Shown here one piece after another: positions 42,894 through 51,390 of a DNA stretch of 64,000 nt (its first letter is position 1; the number at the start of each line of letters is the position of its first letter). This stretch comes from DATCHW01 sp963806045. Its GTDB lineage: Bacteria; Bacteroidota; Ignavibacteria; Tepidaquicellales; Tepidaquicellaceae. A model generated the notes under the pieces. That model was not told where the DNA came from and did no database searches. It saw nothing but the letters and a program-made list of their open reading frames with translations. The position numbers and the translations under genes were made by a program. The stretch covers positions 189,973 to 253,972 of the forward strand of contig CAWDWP010000015.1 in NCBI GenBank assembly GCA_963806045.1, written 5' to 3'.

Positions 42894-43385
42894 ATGAAAA
42901 AGGAAGAGATAAAGAATAACTTTATCAAATATTTAAAAGATAATGGTCACAGAATTACCAATGAAAGACTATTAATACTTGAATCTGCTTTAAGTATGAG
43001 AGACCATTTTGATGCTGATGAATTATATTTCAAAATGAAACAGGATTATATAAGAGCTTCAAGAGCTACAGTTTATAAAACACTTGAGTTAATGAGCGAG
43101 TGCTCCATATTGACTAAACATAACTTTAAAGGAGAACGGGCAAGATATGAAACTATGTCCGGAAGAAATAACCATTACCATATAATATGCATAAGCTGTA
43201 ACAGGATTGTTGAATTCGAAGATTCCCGTATTGAAAAACTTCAGGAAAAAATTTGTAAAGAACATAACCTCAGATTAGTCGATCATACTTTGCAGGTATT
43301 TGCAGTGTGCAATGATAAGGAAAAATGCTTACATAGAAACTCAAATCTCAAGAGTCATAAGTCAAATAATAAACGTAAGGCGTAA
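42894..43385 (+). CDS. Fur-family transcriptional regulator
   Basis: This 163-residue metal-dependent regulator has the winged helix (HRITNERLLILESALSMRDH; ASRATVYKTLELMSECSIL), the HYHIICISC metal site with CxxC, and a C-terminal cysteine pair in CNDKEKC. Fur proteins sense iron, zinc, manganese or peroxide; which one cannot be told here. feoAB lies about 0.8 kb downstream, so iron control is plausible. The last 15 residues (NSNLKSHKSNNKRKA) are atypical and are read through a GTAA-rich repeat, so the native stop may have been displaced. Confidence 0.9.
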   Translation: MKKEEIKNNFIKYLKDNGHRITNERLLILESALSMRDHFDADELYFKMKQDYIRASRATVYKTLELMSECSILTKHNFKGERARYETMSGRNNHYHIICISCNRIVEFEDSRIEKLQEKICKEHNLRLVDHTLQVFAVCNDKEKCLHRNSNLKSHKSNNKRKA

Positions 43386-43410
43386 AAAGTAAAACGTAAA
43401 AGGTAAAAAA
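43372..43410 (+). repeat. GTAARGCG/GTAAAACG repeat at a gene end
   Basis: ACGTAAGGCGTAAAAAGTAA and the next bases form degenerate GTAAxxCG units that include the stop of the Fur-family gene. It is related to 10844-10871 and has the same orientation relative to its gene. The rest of the gap to 43557 shows no gene. Confidence 0.55.
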
Positions 43411-43557
43411 CAGCTTCCTATCTTTCCTTGTTGGTGTTTATGCGAATGCGTAGATCCTATTAGGAGTATTACAACAACAAAATAGCCGTAATTGTGCGAA
43501 CCATTAATGTAAACTTTATGCAGACAAACAAAATTTAATAGCAAACAACAAAACAAA

Positions 43558-44040
43558 ATGAAAAAAGAAATAATAATTACTCGAGTTATTAATGCACCAA
43601 TTGAATTAGTTTGGAAAACTTTTACTGATTCTGAACTTGTAAAGCGTTGGTGGGGACCGGACAACTTTACTTGTCCAAGTGCAAAAATTGATTTTGTTGA
43701 AGGAGGGACATCACTTGTATGTATGAGAGCCCCGAAAGAATTTGGGGGACAAGATATGTATAATATATGGACTTACAGCAAAATCATTTTAAATGAGAGA
43801 ATTGAATATATCCAAAATTTATCAGACGAAAATGGAAATGTTGTTGACCCGATCAAATTAGGTATGCCTGCAGACTTTCCAAAGAACACTGAGACTATTG
43901 TTACTTTAAAAAATATTGGAGGGGGTAAAATAGAAATGATTTTTAAGGAGTTTGCGGACTTTGGACAAATGTTTGAAGCTGCTAAACTTGGTTTAGAACA
44001 ATGCATAGAAAAAATGTTAATAATATTCACCACATCATAA
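43558..44040 (+). CDS. SRPBCC/AHSA1-domain protein
   Basis: This 160-residue single-domain protein has the START-like helix-grip fold of the AHSA1 group: ITRVINAPIELVWKTFTDSE, LVKRWWGPDNFTCPSAKIDF, GGTSLVCMRAPKEFGG, IWTYSKIILNERIEYI and EMIFKEFADFGQMFE near the end. Members bind hydrophobic ligands, and many are uncharacterised. It stands alone. An ATG at 43558 gives a full-length domain. Confidence 0.88.
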   Translation: MKKEIIITRVINAPIELVWKTFTDSELVKRWWGPDNFTCPSAKIDFVEGGTSLVCMRAPKEFGGQDMYNIWTYSKIILNERIEYIQNLSDENGNVVDPIKLGMPADFPKNTETIVTLKNIGGGKIEMIFKEFADFGQMFEAAKLGLEQCIEKMLIIFTTS

Positions 44041-44145
44041 AACGGGTTTTAATCGCCCCGCCAGCAGGAAGCCTAAAAACGTCATAAAACCTCCACACAC
44101 TTCATACACTCTATGCACTTATTTTCTAAATTTATTCCATTGTAT

Positions 44146-44181
44146 TATAATTTTAGCTTATTTATATTAAGTCTAAATAAG
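44146..44181 (+). promoter_or_regulatory. Candidate feoAB promoter -10 and metal-regulator operator
   Basis: TATAAT at 44146-44151 is a good -10 box. Just downstream, CTTATTTA and TAAATAAG (44157-44181) form an 8-bp inverted repeat with a 9-base spacer, containing TTTATATTAAGTCTAAA, which resembles DtxR/MntR-type boxes more than a classic Fur box. It ends 7 bases before the feoA ATG, so a bound repressor would block initiation. No clear -35 box is seen. Confidence 0.4.
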
Positions 44182-44188
44182 AATATTT

Positions 44189-44410
44189 ATGACAGCAGCA
44201 GATTTAGAATTAGGACAGACAGCCACGATTAGCGAAATTGATTTTTCGCATCCCTCATCTTTACGAATCATTGAGTTCGGTTTCACTCCGGGACAGCAAA
44301 TAGAAACTGTTAATAAACCGTTTTTTAACGACCCCATATCATTTTCTCTTAGAGGAACATTAATAGCTTTGAGGAAAAGCGATGCACGGTGTATTAAAAT
44401 CTCCGATTAA
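44189..44410 (+). CDS. feoA: Ferrous iron transport protein A
   Basis: This 73-residue SH3-like protein has DLELGQTATISEIDFSHPSS, the IEFGFTPGQQIETVNKPFF core and DPISFSLRGTLIALRKSDAR, all typical of FeoA. FeoA helps the FeoB Fe(II) permease. It overlaps feoB by 29 bases, so the two are translated together. Confidence 0.93.
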   Translation: MTAADLELGQTATISEIDFSHPSSLRIIEFGFTPGQQIETVNKPFFNDPISFSLRGTLIALRKSDARCIKISD

Positions 44411-46430
44411 TAAAATCCCCGTAGTATCTATTGTAGGTCCTCCTAATTCAGGAAAGACTACATTATTCAATTTTCTAAGCGGAGAAAAATCAAAATCAGT
44501 AAATTATCCCGGTTCTACAATTGAATGCAAGGAATCTTTATTTTTAAAAAAATTCAAATTAAATGCTGTATTAATAGATTCACCCGGCATTGTAAGCATT
44601 GTCCCGAATTCACCTGAAGAAAAAATAGCAATCGATTATTTATTAAGGCATCCTAAATACGGATTTCCTGATATTGTAATAGTTACAATAGATTCCTCAC
44701 AACTATCGAGACATCTTCTTCTTGCAAAACAAATAATAGACTCAGGTGCAACAGTCATTATCGCTCTGACTATGCTGGATATACTAAAGGAAAAAGGTTA
44801 TGATTTATGCCTCGATGTATTATCAAATTCGCTTGAATGCAAAGTGATTAAAATAGACGGGAGATTTGGAATTGGACTCGAAGACCTTACAGAAGCAATC
44901 GATAATATTCTTAACGATACAGATTATGAAAAAAATGCTTCACCTTTAAACTCCACATTCAGTAAGGAAAAACTGATAAATATATTTAAGGAAATTGAAG
45001 TTATTACAGAAAAGGTTATTTATAAATCAGGCAACGGAAATTCAAACCTCCCTGATTTCGTTAAGAAAGCGAACTCACAATTTGTAATAAAAGGCGCCCG
45101 AAATTCTAATTTAAGATTAAAGCCTGACGACAGGACTGTAAATATTGATAAATTTGTTCTTCATAAATACTGGGGAATACTAATATTTGTTTTGATTATG
45201 GGAATTACGTTTACTTCCATTTTCTGGCTTGCATCACCGTTAATGAGCCTTGTAGACAGTTCTTTTTCCCGCTTGTCCGAATTTGTGAATTACTCTTTGC
45301 CTCAGAGCTGGTTCAGGGATTTAATTTCGAGCGGATTAATAAGCGGAACAGGTGCCGTTTTTATTTTCATACCACAGATAATAATTTTATTTTTAATACT
45401 CGGTTTCCTTGAAGATACAGGATATCTTGCCCGCGGAGCAATGCTCATAGATAAACCGTTGTCAAAAATCGGATTGAACGGAAGGTCTTTTGTTCCAATG
45501 CTTTCCGGTTTTGCCTGCGCAATTCCTGCCATTATGGCAACGAGAACTATTCAAAACAAACGGGAAAGATTTTTAACCATATTTATAATTCCACTGATAA
45601 GCTGCAGCGCCAGACTCCCTGTTTATACTTTGCTTATTGGATTCCTTTTTTATAAACAGCCTTTTTACAGCGGATTATCACTGACAATAATTTATTTATT
45701 CAGCATTACAATTTCATTAGTTATTGCCGGAATCATTAATAAGTTTCAATCAAAGATATTGAAAGTTGAAGATAATTCTTCGTTTATAATGGAACTACCT
45801 TCGTACAGAATTCCCAAAATAAGGGTAGTATTACAAAATACTATTAATAATTTAAATCAATATTTAAAAAAAGCAGGACCGATTATTATTTCGTTTTCGA
45901 TCATTTTATGGTTTTTAACATACTTCCCGAATCATGACGTAAACATTCCTGCTAAGGATAATTTGAGTAATGAAGAAATCAAAAAACTGGAAACATCAGC
46001 CCGCCTTGAAAATTCATACGCTGCAAAACTCGGAAATTTCATCGAGCCGGTAATGAAGCCTCTCGGCATGGACTGGCGAATTGGAGTTTCATTAATTGCA
46101 ACATTTGCAGCAAGGGAGGTGTTTGTAAGTTCGCTTGCATTAATTTTTAAAGTGACTGATGAGGATGGTGACATACAGTCAACAATGATTCATACAATGC
46201 AGAATGCGAAAATTGAAGGTACGCAAAAGAAGTTATTTACATCGGCAACGATAATCGGACTGATTGTTATTTTTATTTTTGCTCTCCAGTGCATTTCCAC
46301 AATTGCAATTTCAAAAAAAGAGACCGGTTCCTGGCGGATACCGGCACTTCAGGTATTAATTTATTCATCACTTGCTTATATTTTTGCTTTTATCTCAGTT
46401 AATGGATTAAGAGCATTGGGTGTGGAATAG
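44382..46430 (+). CDS. feoB: Ferrous iron permease FeoB
   Basis: This 682-residue inner-membrane Fe(II) transporter has an N-terminal G domain and a membrane domain with about eight to ten helices and two Gate/core segments (FLEDTGYLARGAMLIDKPLS, GFACAIPAIMATRTI; SLIATFAAREVFVSSLALIF). G1 is GPPNSGKTTLFNFLSG and G3 is DSPGI, but the G4 position reads TMLD rather than the usual NxxD, and G1 has Pro where FeoB normally has Asn. Guanine specificity could therefore be changed. No feoC is visible. It is cotranscribed with feoA. Confidence 0.95.
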   Translation: MHGVLKSPINKIPVVSIVGPPNSGKTTLFNFLSGEKSKSVNYPGSTIECKESLFLKKFKLNAVLIDSPGIVSIVPNSPEEKIAIDYLLRHPKYGFPDIVIVTIDSSQLSRHLLLAKQIIDSGATVIIALTMLDILKEKGYDLCLDVLSNSLECKVIKIDGRFGIGLEDLTEAIDNILNDTDYEKNASPLNSTFSKEKLINIFKEIEVITEKVIYKSGNGNSNLPDFVKKANSQFVIKGARNSNLRLKPDDRTVNIDKFVLHKYWGILIFVLIMGITFTSIFWLASPLMSLVDSSFSRLSEFVNYSLPQSWFRDLISSGLISGTGAVFIFIPQIIILFLILGFLEDTGYLARGAMLIDKPLSKIGLNGRSFVPMLSGFACAIPAIMATRTIQNKRERFLTIFIIPLISCSARLPVYTLLIGFLFYKQPFYSGLSLTIIYLFSITISLVIAGIINKFQSKILKVEDNSSFIMELPSYRIPKIRVVLQNTINNLNQYLKKAGPIIISFSIILWFLTYFPNHDVNIPAKDNLSNEEIKKLETSARLENSYAAKLGNFIEPVMKPLGMDWRIGVSLIATFAAREVFVSSLALIFKVTDEDGDIQSTMIHTMQNAKIEGTQKKLFTSATIIGLIVIFIFALQCISTIAISKKETGSWRIPALQVLIYSSLAYIFAFISVNGLRALGVE

Positions 46431-46537
46431 TTAAATTTATTAACCCCGCGCGAGCCCTGGTTTGGAAAAGGGGGAAATGAAATCAAAACTATCGGGTTAT
46501 ATGTTTTATTTATTGTCTTGAAAAAGCTACTAATTAA

Positions 46538-47641
46538 TCATACATTAAATCTATAATATAGTATATCTCCGTCTTCAATAATATATTCCTTACCTTCAAC
46601 GTGAAGCAGTCCTTTTTCCTTGACTGCGTGTTCCGAACCAAATTTAATCAGGTCATGATATTTCATAACCTCTGCGCGGATAAAGCCTTTTTCAAAATCC
46701 GTATGTATGACTCCCGCTGCCTGAGGGGCTTTCATTCCCTTATGAATAGTCCAGGAGTGAACTTCTTTTTCGCTAACAGTAAAGAATGTAATCATATTAA
46801 GAAGTCTGTACGCTTCTCGAATCAATATATGAAGTCCGGGTTCTTTCAAGCCGAGTTCATCTAAAAAAAGCTGTCTCTCTTCAAGAGAAGTTAATTGTGC
46901 AATCTCGGCTTCCATCTCCACCGGCATCACCATAAATTCAGCACTCTCTTTTTCGGCAACTATTTTTACAGCATCAGAATAATTATTTCCATTTATACTC
47001 TTATCATCAACATTGGCAACATATAGAATAGGTTTATCTGTAAGAAGATGCAGTTCATTCAGTGCAGTTTTTTCTTCCTGACTGAGATTTTGCATATAAT
47101 ATCTCGCAAGCCTCGATTGCCCGAAATGCTCTTTCAGTCCGTTCAATAAATCGAGTTCCAGCTTTAGTTTCTTATCCCCGACCCTATAGCTTTTCGAAAC
47201 TTTTTCCAGTCTTTTATCTACTGTATCGAGGTCTTTAAGAATCAATTCCGTTTCAACTGTTTCAATATCGCCTGCCGGATCGATTCGCCCGTCAACATGT
47301 ACAACATTTTCATCTTCGAAACATCTCACGATATGAATCACTGCGTCAACCTCCCTGATATGCGATAGGAATTGATTTCCAAGCCCTTCCCCTTTTGATG
47401 CATTCCTGACAAGCCCTGCAATATCAACAAATTCAATCGTACTCGGTACGGTTTTCTTTGGATTATACATTTTCACCAGGATATCCATTCTTGGGTCAGG
47501 AATTATCACCGTTCCAAAATTTGGCTCTATTGTGCAAAACGGGTAATTAGCAACTTCGGCATTTTGTGAAAAAGTGAGAGAATTAAATAAAGTAGATTTT
47601 CCGACATTAGGCAATCCAACAATTCCGCAATTCAATGACAT
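46538..47641 (-). CDS. ychF: Redox-regulated P-loop ATPase YchF
   Basis: This 367-residue Obg-like GTPase/ATPase has G1 GLPNVGKSTLFNSLT, G3 DIAGLVRNASKGEGLGNQFL, and the altered G4 (YVANVDD), where YchF/OLA1 proteins favour ATP. It has a central coiled-coil and a C-terminal TGS domain (MITFFTVSEKEVHSWTIHKG; MKYHDLIKFGSEHAVKEKG). YchF binds ribosomes and takes part in stress control. It is convergent with feoB, with a 107-base gap holding no clear terminator. Confidence 0.96.
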   Translation of the reverse strand: MSLNCGIVGLPNVGKSTLFNSLTFSQNAEVANYPFCTIEPNFGTVIIPDPRMDILVKMYNPKKTVPSTIEFVDIAGLVRNASKGEGLGNQFLSHIREVDAVIHIVRCFEDENVVHVDGRIDPAGDIETVETELILKDLDTVDKRLEKVSKSYRVGDKKLKLELDLLNGLKEHFGQSRLARYYMQNLSQEEKTALNELHLLTDKPILYVANVDDKSINGNNYSDAVKIVAEKESAEFMVMPVEMEAEIAQLTSLEERQLFLDELGLKEPGLHILIREAYRLLNMITFFTVSEKEVHSWTIHKGMKAPQAAGVIHTDFEKGFIRAEVMKYHDLIKFGSEHAVKEKGLLHVEGKEYIIEDGDILYYRFNV

Positions 47642-47646
47642 AACTA

Positions 47647-48279
47647 TTAATATAAATTAAAAAATTTTAAAAGTAAAAAATAAATTACCGAAAATATTAA
47701 CGGCAGAGATAAATTATCATCTATCTTAATCGGCAGCACTTCGATAACTGAACAAATTATCAAACTGAATATTCCAATCTGGTATTCGAAACTGTCGATA
47801 GACACTTTTGGAGTAAGAAGAATAATTATCAAACCGGTTATAAAAAAAGCAATGCTTCCTTCAAGTGTTTTATCAAATATTTTAATTCTGCCAATCAGTC
47901 TTCCAACAATTGCTGCAGCAGTATCAGCATATGTGGCAATAAATATTGCCGTTACAGCCACCGGCATCGGAAATACCAGCACAATAAAGAATGTTGATAT
48001 CACTAAATAAGTTCCGCCGGTAAATAGCGATTTTTTGTTATCTAATTCGTGCTGCCTTAATATTTTCTTAAAAATGCTGTGATAAAATTTCTGTATATAT
48101 TCCGAATATGCTCTTCCTATATCGAGAGCAACCATTAACACAACGGATATGCTCAGCAGTATTAAAATTATTTCCCTGCCAAATAAAAGATATATAAATC
48201 CCGTAGATGAATAAGCGATATGGATTGCTTTGCGGCTTAATTCATATCTGAATTTTATATTATTATTTGTGTTTTCCAA
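47647..48279 (-). CDS. SEC59/DGK1/VTE5-type membrane kinase or cytidylyltransferase-like protein
   Basis: This 210-residue integral membrane protein has about six helices. The start RKAIHIAYSSTGFIYLLFGR and the motif ATYADTAAAIVGRLIGRIKI, followed by KTLEGSIAFFITG, match the dolichol kinase/phytol kinase/DGK1 group, which resembles phosphatidate cytidylyltransferases. It likely phosphorylates a lipid alcohol with CTP or ATP; the substrate is unknown. The start is TTG at 48279, right after a terminator hairpin. It precedes ychF by 5 bases. Confidence 0.83.
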   Translation of the reverse strand: MENTNNNIKFRYELSRKAIHIAYSSTGFIYLLFGREIILILLSISVVLMVALDIGRAYSEYIQKFYHSIFKKILRQHELDNKKSLFTGGTYLVISTFFIVLVFPMPVAVTAIFIATYADTAAAIVGRLIGRIKIFDKTLEGSIAFFITGLIIILLTPKVSIDSFEYQIGIFSLIICSVIEVLPIKIDDNLSLPLIFSVIYFLLLKFFNLY

Positions 48280-48282
48280 TAT

Positions 48283-48311
48283 AAAAAAAAGCGGAATTCT
48301 TTCCCGCTTTT
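48283..48311 (-). terminator. Intrinsic terminator after ftsH
   Basis: On the minus strand the stem AAAAGCGG/CCGCTTTT is followed by eight U residues, 28 bases past the ftsH stop. It directly precedes the TTG start of the SEC59-like gene, so that gene depends on readthrough or its own promoter. Confidence 0.8.
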
Positions 48312-48339
48312 CTTATTAAATTTATTTTCCCAATGGTAA

Positions 48340-50352
48340 TTATAAGCCGGCTACGTTTTTTTCGTCAACGGTGGGAGCTTCGGTTTCTGAAGTCTTCGGC
48401 TGACCCGAGCCGTTATTGTTCTGACCATTTTTATCAATAGGAGGCAATTCCTCTCCTCTCAACACTTTACTGATTTCATCTGAATCAAGAATTTCTCTTT
48501 CCAGAAGCACTGTTGATAACCTGTGTAATGCGTCTATATGATCTTTTAATATCTTTTCTGCTTTATCCATTCCCGTCTGAACAATTTTCTTGATTTCATC
48601 ATCTATAAGAATTTGCGTTTCGTCGCTGTAATTTTTATGCTCATATAGTTCTTTCCCAAGAAATACTTCTTCCTGTTTATTACCATATGTAATAGGTCCA
48701 AGTTTTTCACTCATTCCGAATTCGCAGACCATTTTTCTTGCAATATTTGTTGACCTCTCGATATCATTGCTGGCACCAGTTGTGAACTCATTGAAAACAA
48801 TCTTTTCTGCAGCGCGTCCGCCCATTGCATATGTTATCATTGCTTCAAGATATTCTTTCGAATATGTATGCTTTTCATCCATCGGCAGATAAGTTGTAAC
48901 GCCGAGTGCTCGTCCTCTTGGAATAATTGTGACTTTATGAACAGGATCCGCCTCAGGGAGAAATCTTGCAACAAGAACGTGTCCGCTTTCGTGATAAGAA
49001 GTTGTTTTCTTTTCCTTATCTGAAATTATAAGGCTCCTTCTTTCAGTGCCCATTAATACTTTGTCTTTGGCATTTTCCATATCTATCATTGTGACGACAT
49101 CAGAACTCTTTCTAGCGGCGAGCAAGGCGGCTTCATTTACAAGATTTGCAAGGTCAGCTCCGGAAAATCCCGGAGTGCCTTTAGCAATTACATCTATTTT
49201 CACATCGGGTGAAAGCGGTATTCTTCTTGTATGCACTTTCAGTATTCCTTCTCTTCCTTTAACATCAGGCCTGTCAACAACAACCTGCCTGTCAAATCTA
49301 CCCGGTCTAAGCAAGGCAGGATCTAATATGTCAGGACGATTAGTAGCTGCGATTATAATAACTCCATTGTTTTGCTCAAAACCATCCATCTCAATCAATA
49401 ATTGATTCAATGTTTGTTCCCTCTCATCGTGACCGCCGCCTACTCCGGCACCTCGGTGTCTTCCAACAGCATCAATTTCATCTATAAAGATAATGCAAGG
49501 AGCATTTTTCTTTCCCTGGTCAAATAAATCCCTGACCCGGGAAGCACCCACGCCGACGAACATTTCAACGAAGTCTGCTCCGCTGATGGAAAAGAATGGT
49601 ACACCTGCTTCGCCCGCTACTGCCCGTGCAAGCAATGTTTTGCCGGTTCCCGGAGGTCCTAATAAAAGAACGCCTCTCGGAATTTTTCCGCCGAGTCTTT
49701 GAAATTTTGCGGGAGTTTTAAGGAACTCGATAATTTCCTGCAATTCTACTTTCGCTTCATCGGTCCCCGCTACATCATTGAACGTAACTTTTACTGCAGT
49801 TTCATTCAGCATTTTTGCTTTGGATTTTCCGAATGAGAAAATTCCCTTGCCGCCGCCGGAATTTCCCTGCATTCGTCTTAATATCACAATCCAGAAAACA
49901 AAAATCAGAATCCAGGGGAGTGCATTCAGAAGAATTGAAACCCAGCCGCCTGAATCAGGCTCCACTTTATAGTTTGGGATATTTTCATCCCAGGATTTTA
50001 TCAAATTTTCATCTGTATTTGTGTATGGAAGGTATAGGCTGAAATTTGTAACTGTGACTTTTTTTCCTTCTTTTTCAAGTTCTTCGGGATTATTCAGAAT
50101 TCCAAGAAATTCATAGTTATTATCAGCTTTCTTCAGAATTGTGGCACTTTTTATCTTCTTATCGGAGAGCAGTTTTCTGTATTGGCTTACATTTATTTCA
50201 GTATATTTTGTATCTGACCCTTTAGTATAAATCATCAGCAGGAAGAAGCCGATCAAAATGACGCTCCAACCAAGCACAATTTTTGTTACACGGTTCCAGT
50301 CAAAATCATCTTTTTTCTTCTGTTGAGGGTCTTTATTTTTGTTCTGATTCAT
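48340..50352 (-). CDS. ftsH: ATP-dependent zinc metalloprotease FtsH
   Basis: This 670-residue membrane AAA+ protease has two N-terminal membrane helices (VILIGFFLLMIYTKG; LLNALPWILIFVFWIVILRR) around a periplasmic domain. Its AAA module carries Walker A GPPGTGKTLLARAV, Walker B IIFIDEIDAVGR and the second region of homology (NRPDILDPALLRPGRFDR). Its protease domain has the zinc motif HESGH. It degrades misassembled membrane and regulatory proteins. The C-terminal Asn/Gly/Pro-rich tail is unstructured. The next gene upstream is hpt, the same neighbour order as in many bacteria. Confidence 0.97.
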   Translation of the reverse strand: MNQNKNKDPQQKKKDDFDWNRVTKIVLGWSVILIGFFLLMIYTKGSDTKYTEINVSQYRKLLSDKKIKSATILKKADNNYEFLGILNNPEELEKEGKKVTVTNFSLYLPYTNTDENLIKSWDENIPNYKVEPDSGGWVSILLNALPWILIFVFWIVILRRMQGNSGGGKGIFSFGKSKAKMLNETAVKVTFNDVAGTDEAKVELQEIIEFLKTPAKFQRLGGKIPRGVLLLGPPGTGKTLLARAVAGEAGVPFFSISGADFVEMFVGVGASRVRDLFDQGKKNAPCIIFIDEIDAVGRHRGAGVGGGHDEREQTLNQLLIEMDGFEQNNGVIIIAATNRPDILDPALLRPGRFDRQVVVDRPDVKGREGILKVHTRRIPLSPDVKIDVIAKGTPGFSGADLANLVNEAALLAARKSSDVVTMIDMENAKDKVLMGTERRSLIISDKEKKTTSYHESGHVLVARFLPEADPVHKVTIIPRGRALGVTTYLPMDEKHTYSKEYLEAMITYAMGGRAAEKIVFNEFTTGASNDIERSTNIARKMVCEFGMSEKLGPITYGNKQEEVFLGKELYEHKNYSDETQILIDDEIKKIVQTGMDKAEKILKDHIDALHRLSTVLLEREILDSDEISKVLRGEELPPIDKNGQNNNGSGQPKTSETEAPTVDEKNVAGL

Positions 50353-50413
50353 TTTTACAAACTCATTAATTTCTTAAATTTAACTCATTTATTATATAAA
50401 ATCGTTCTAAATA

Positions 50414-50917
50414 TTATAACACATAGATTCCTTTTAAATTCCTGTACTTCTGCGCATGGTCTAACCCATATCCAACCACAAATTCATTCTCAATTTCAAA
50501 TCCAATATAGTCAATTTCGAAATCCAGATTTGATACATTTTTTTTGAATAATAATGCTACAATTTTCAGAGATTTGGGTTTTTCCTTTTCAACCAGTGTC
50601 CGCATATATTTTATTGACAACCCTGAATCTATGATATCCTCTACAAGAACTATATCCCTGCCTTCAATCTGGCAATTAAGTTCTTTTAAAATTTTTATAT
50701 TGCCCGAGGAAATTTGATTATCACCATAACTTGAAAGCTTCATAAAATCTATTTCACAGTCAACGCTGATTTCCCTGATAAGGTCCGAAAGGAATATAAA
50801 AGACCCATTCAGAATACCTATAAAAATAGGGGTTTTTCCTTCATAATCCCTATTTAGTCTATCTGCAAGTTCTTTAACTTTATCTTTGATACTGGATTCT
50901 GTTATAAAAGGTTTCAA
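50414..50917 (-). CDS. hpt: Hypoxanthine phosphoribosyltransferase
   Basis: This 167-residue salvage enzyme makes IMP and GMP from bases and PRPP. It has GILNGSFIFLSDLIREI, the PRPP loop LVEDIIDSGLSIKYM, and the C-terminal DYIGFEIENEFVVGYGLDHA followed by QKYRNLKG, all conserved in HPRT. The start is a TTG at 50917. It shares the ftsH direction with a 61-base gap. Confidence 0.95.
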   Translation of the reverse strand: MKPFITESSIKDKVKELADRLNRDYEGKTPIFIGILNGSFIFLSDLIREISVDCEIDFMKLSSYGDNQISSGNIKILKELNCQIEGRDIVLVEDIIDSGLSIKYMRTLVEKEKPKSLKIVALLFKKNVSNLDFEIDYIGFEIENEFVVGYGLDHAQKYRNLKGIYVL

Positions 50918-50983
50918 TTTTTTTAGAGTCTTTAAGTTTAAAATTTTATGACTTTATATTTTAGGGTTGGTTTCTATAAATAT

Positions 50984-51018
50984 AAAAACCCACTAGAGTA
51001 TATAAAATCTCCGTGGGT
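50984..51018 (-). terminator. Terminator after rpsU
   Basis: On the minus strand ACCCAC/GTGGGT (6 bp) encloses a 19-base loop and is followed by five U residues, 22 bases past the rpsU stop. Confidence 0.65.
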
Positions 51019-51039
51019 ATTCATGAAAAAACTGTTTGA

Positions 51040-51237
51040 TTAAATATTTTCTTCGTCTATGATTCTTCTGGTCTTACGAATTGCACGGTCCTGATCCATT
51101 TTCTTCTCGACTGAAGGCTTTACAAAAAATTGTCTTCTCCTGAATTCTTTCAGAACCCCGGATTTTTCATATTTCTTTTTGAACCTTTTAAGCGCCTTGT
51201 CAATAGATTCCCCGTCTTGTACGACTACTTTAATCAA
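51040..51237 (-). CDS. rpsU: 30S ribosomal protein S21
   Basis: This 65-residue basic protein matches bS21: VVVQDGESIDKALKRFKKKY, EKSGVLKEFRRRQFFVKPS, and a basic tail. It sits in the platform of the 30S subunit and, in Bacteroidetes-type ribosomes, near the anti-Shine-Dalgarno end of 16S rRNA. It appears to be a single-gene unit with its own terminator. Confidence 0.95.
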   Translation of the reverse strand: MIKVVVQDGESIDKALKRFKKKYEKSGVLKEFRRRQFFVKPSVEKKMDQDRAIRKTRRIIDEENI

Positions 51238-51330
51238 AAAAATTACCTCTTTCGGTCTTTATAAAATTATAAAAGGTAAATTTAATATTATTTATATTAT
51301 AATTCAACAGGAAAATATATCCTCAGAATA

Positions 51331-51372
51331 GTCAAAAACTACACAAGTTTTAGAGACTTTTGAAGTCTTAAC
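51331..51372. repeat. Degenerate third copy of the intergenic palindrome
   Basis: GTCAAAAACTACACAAGTTT and the following AGAGACTTTTGAAGTC can be aligned with unit 2 of the repeat at 40 kb. The arms no longer pair fully. It lies upstream of rpsU and just past the end of the TPR gene. Confidence 0.5.
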
Positions 51373-51390
51373 CCAATAGAAATGAGATTC

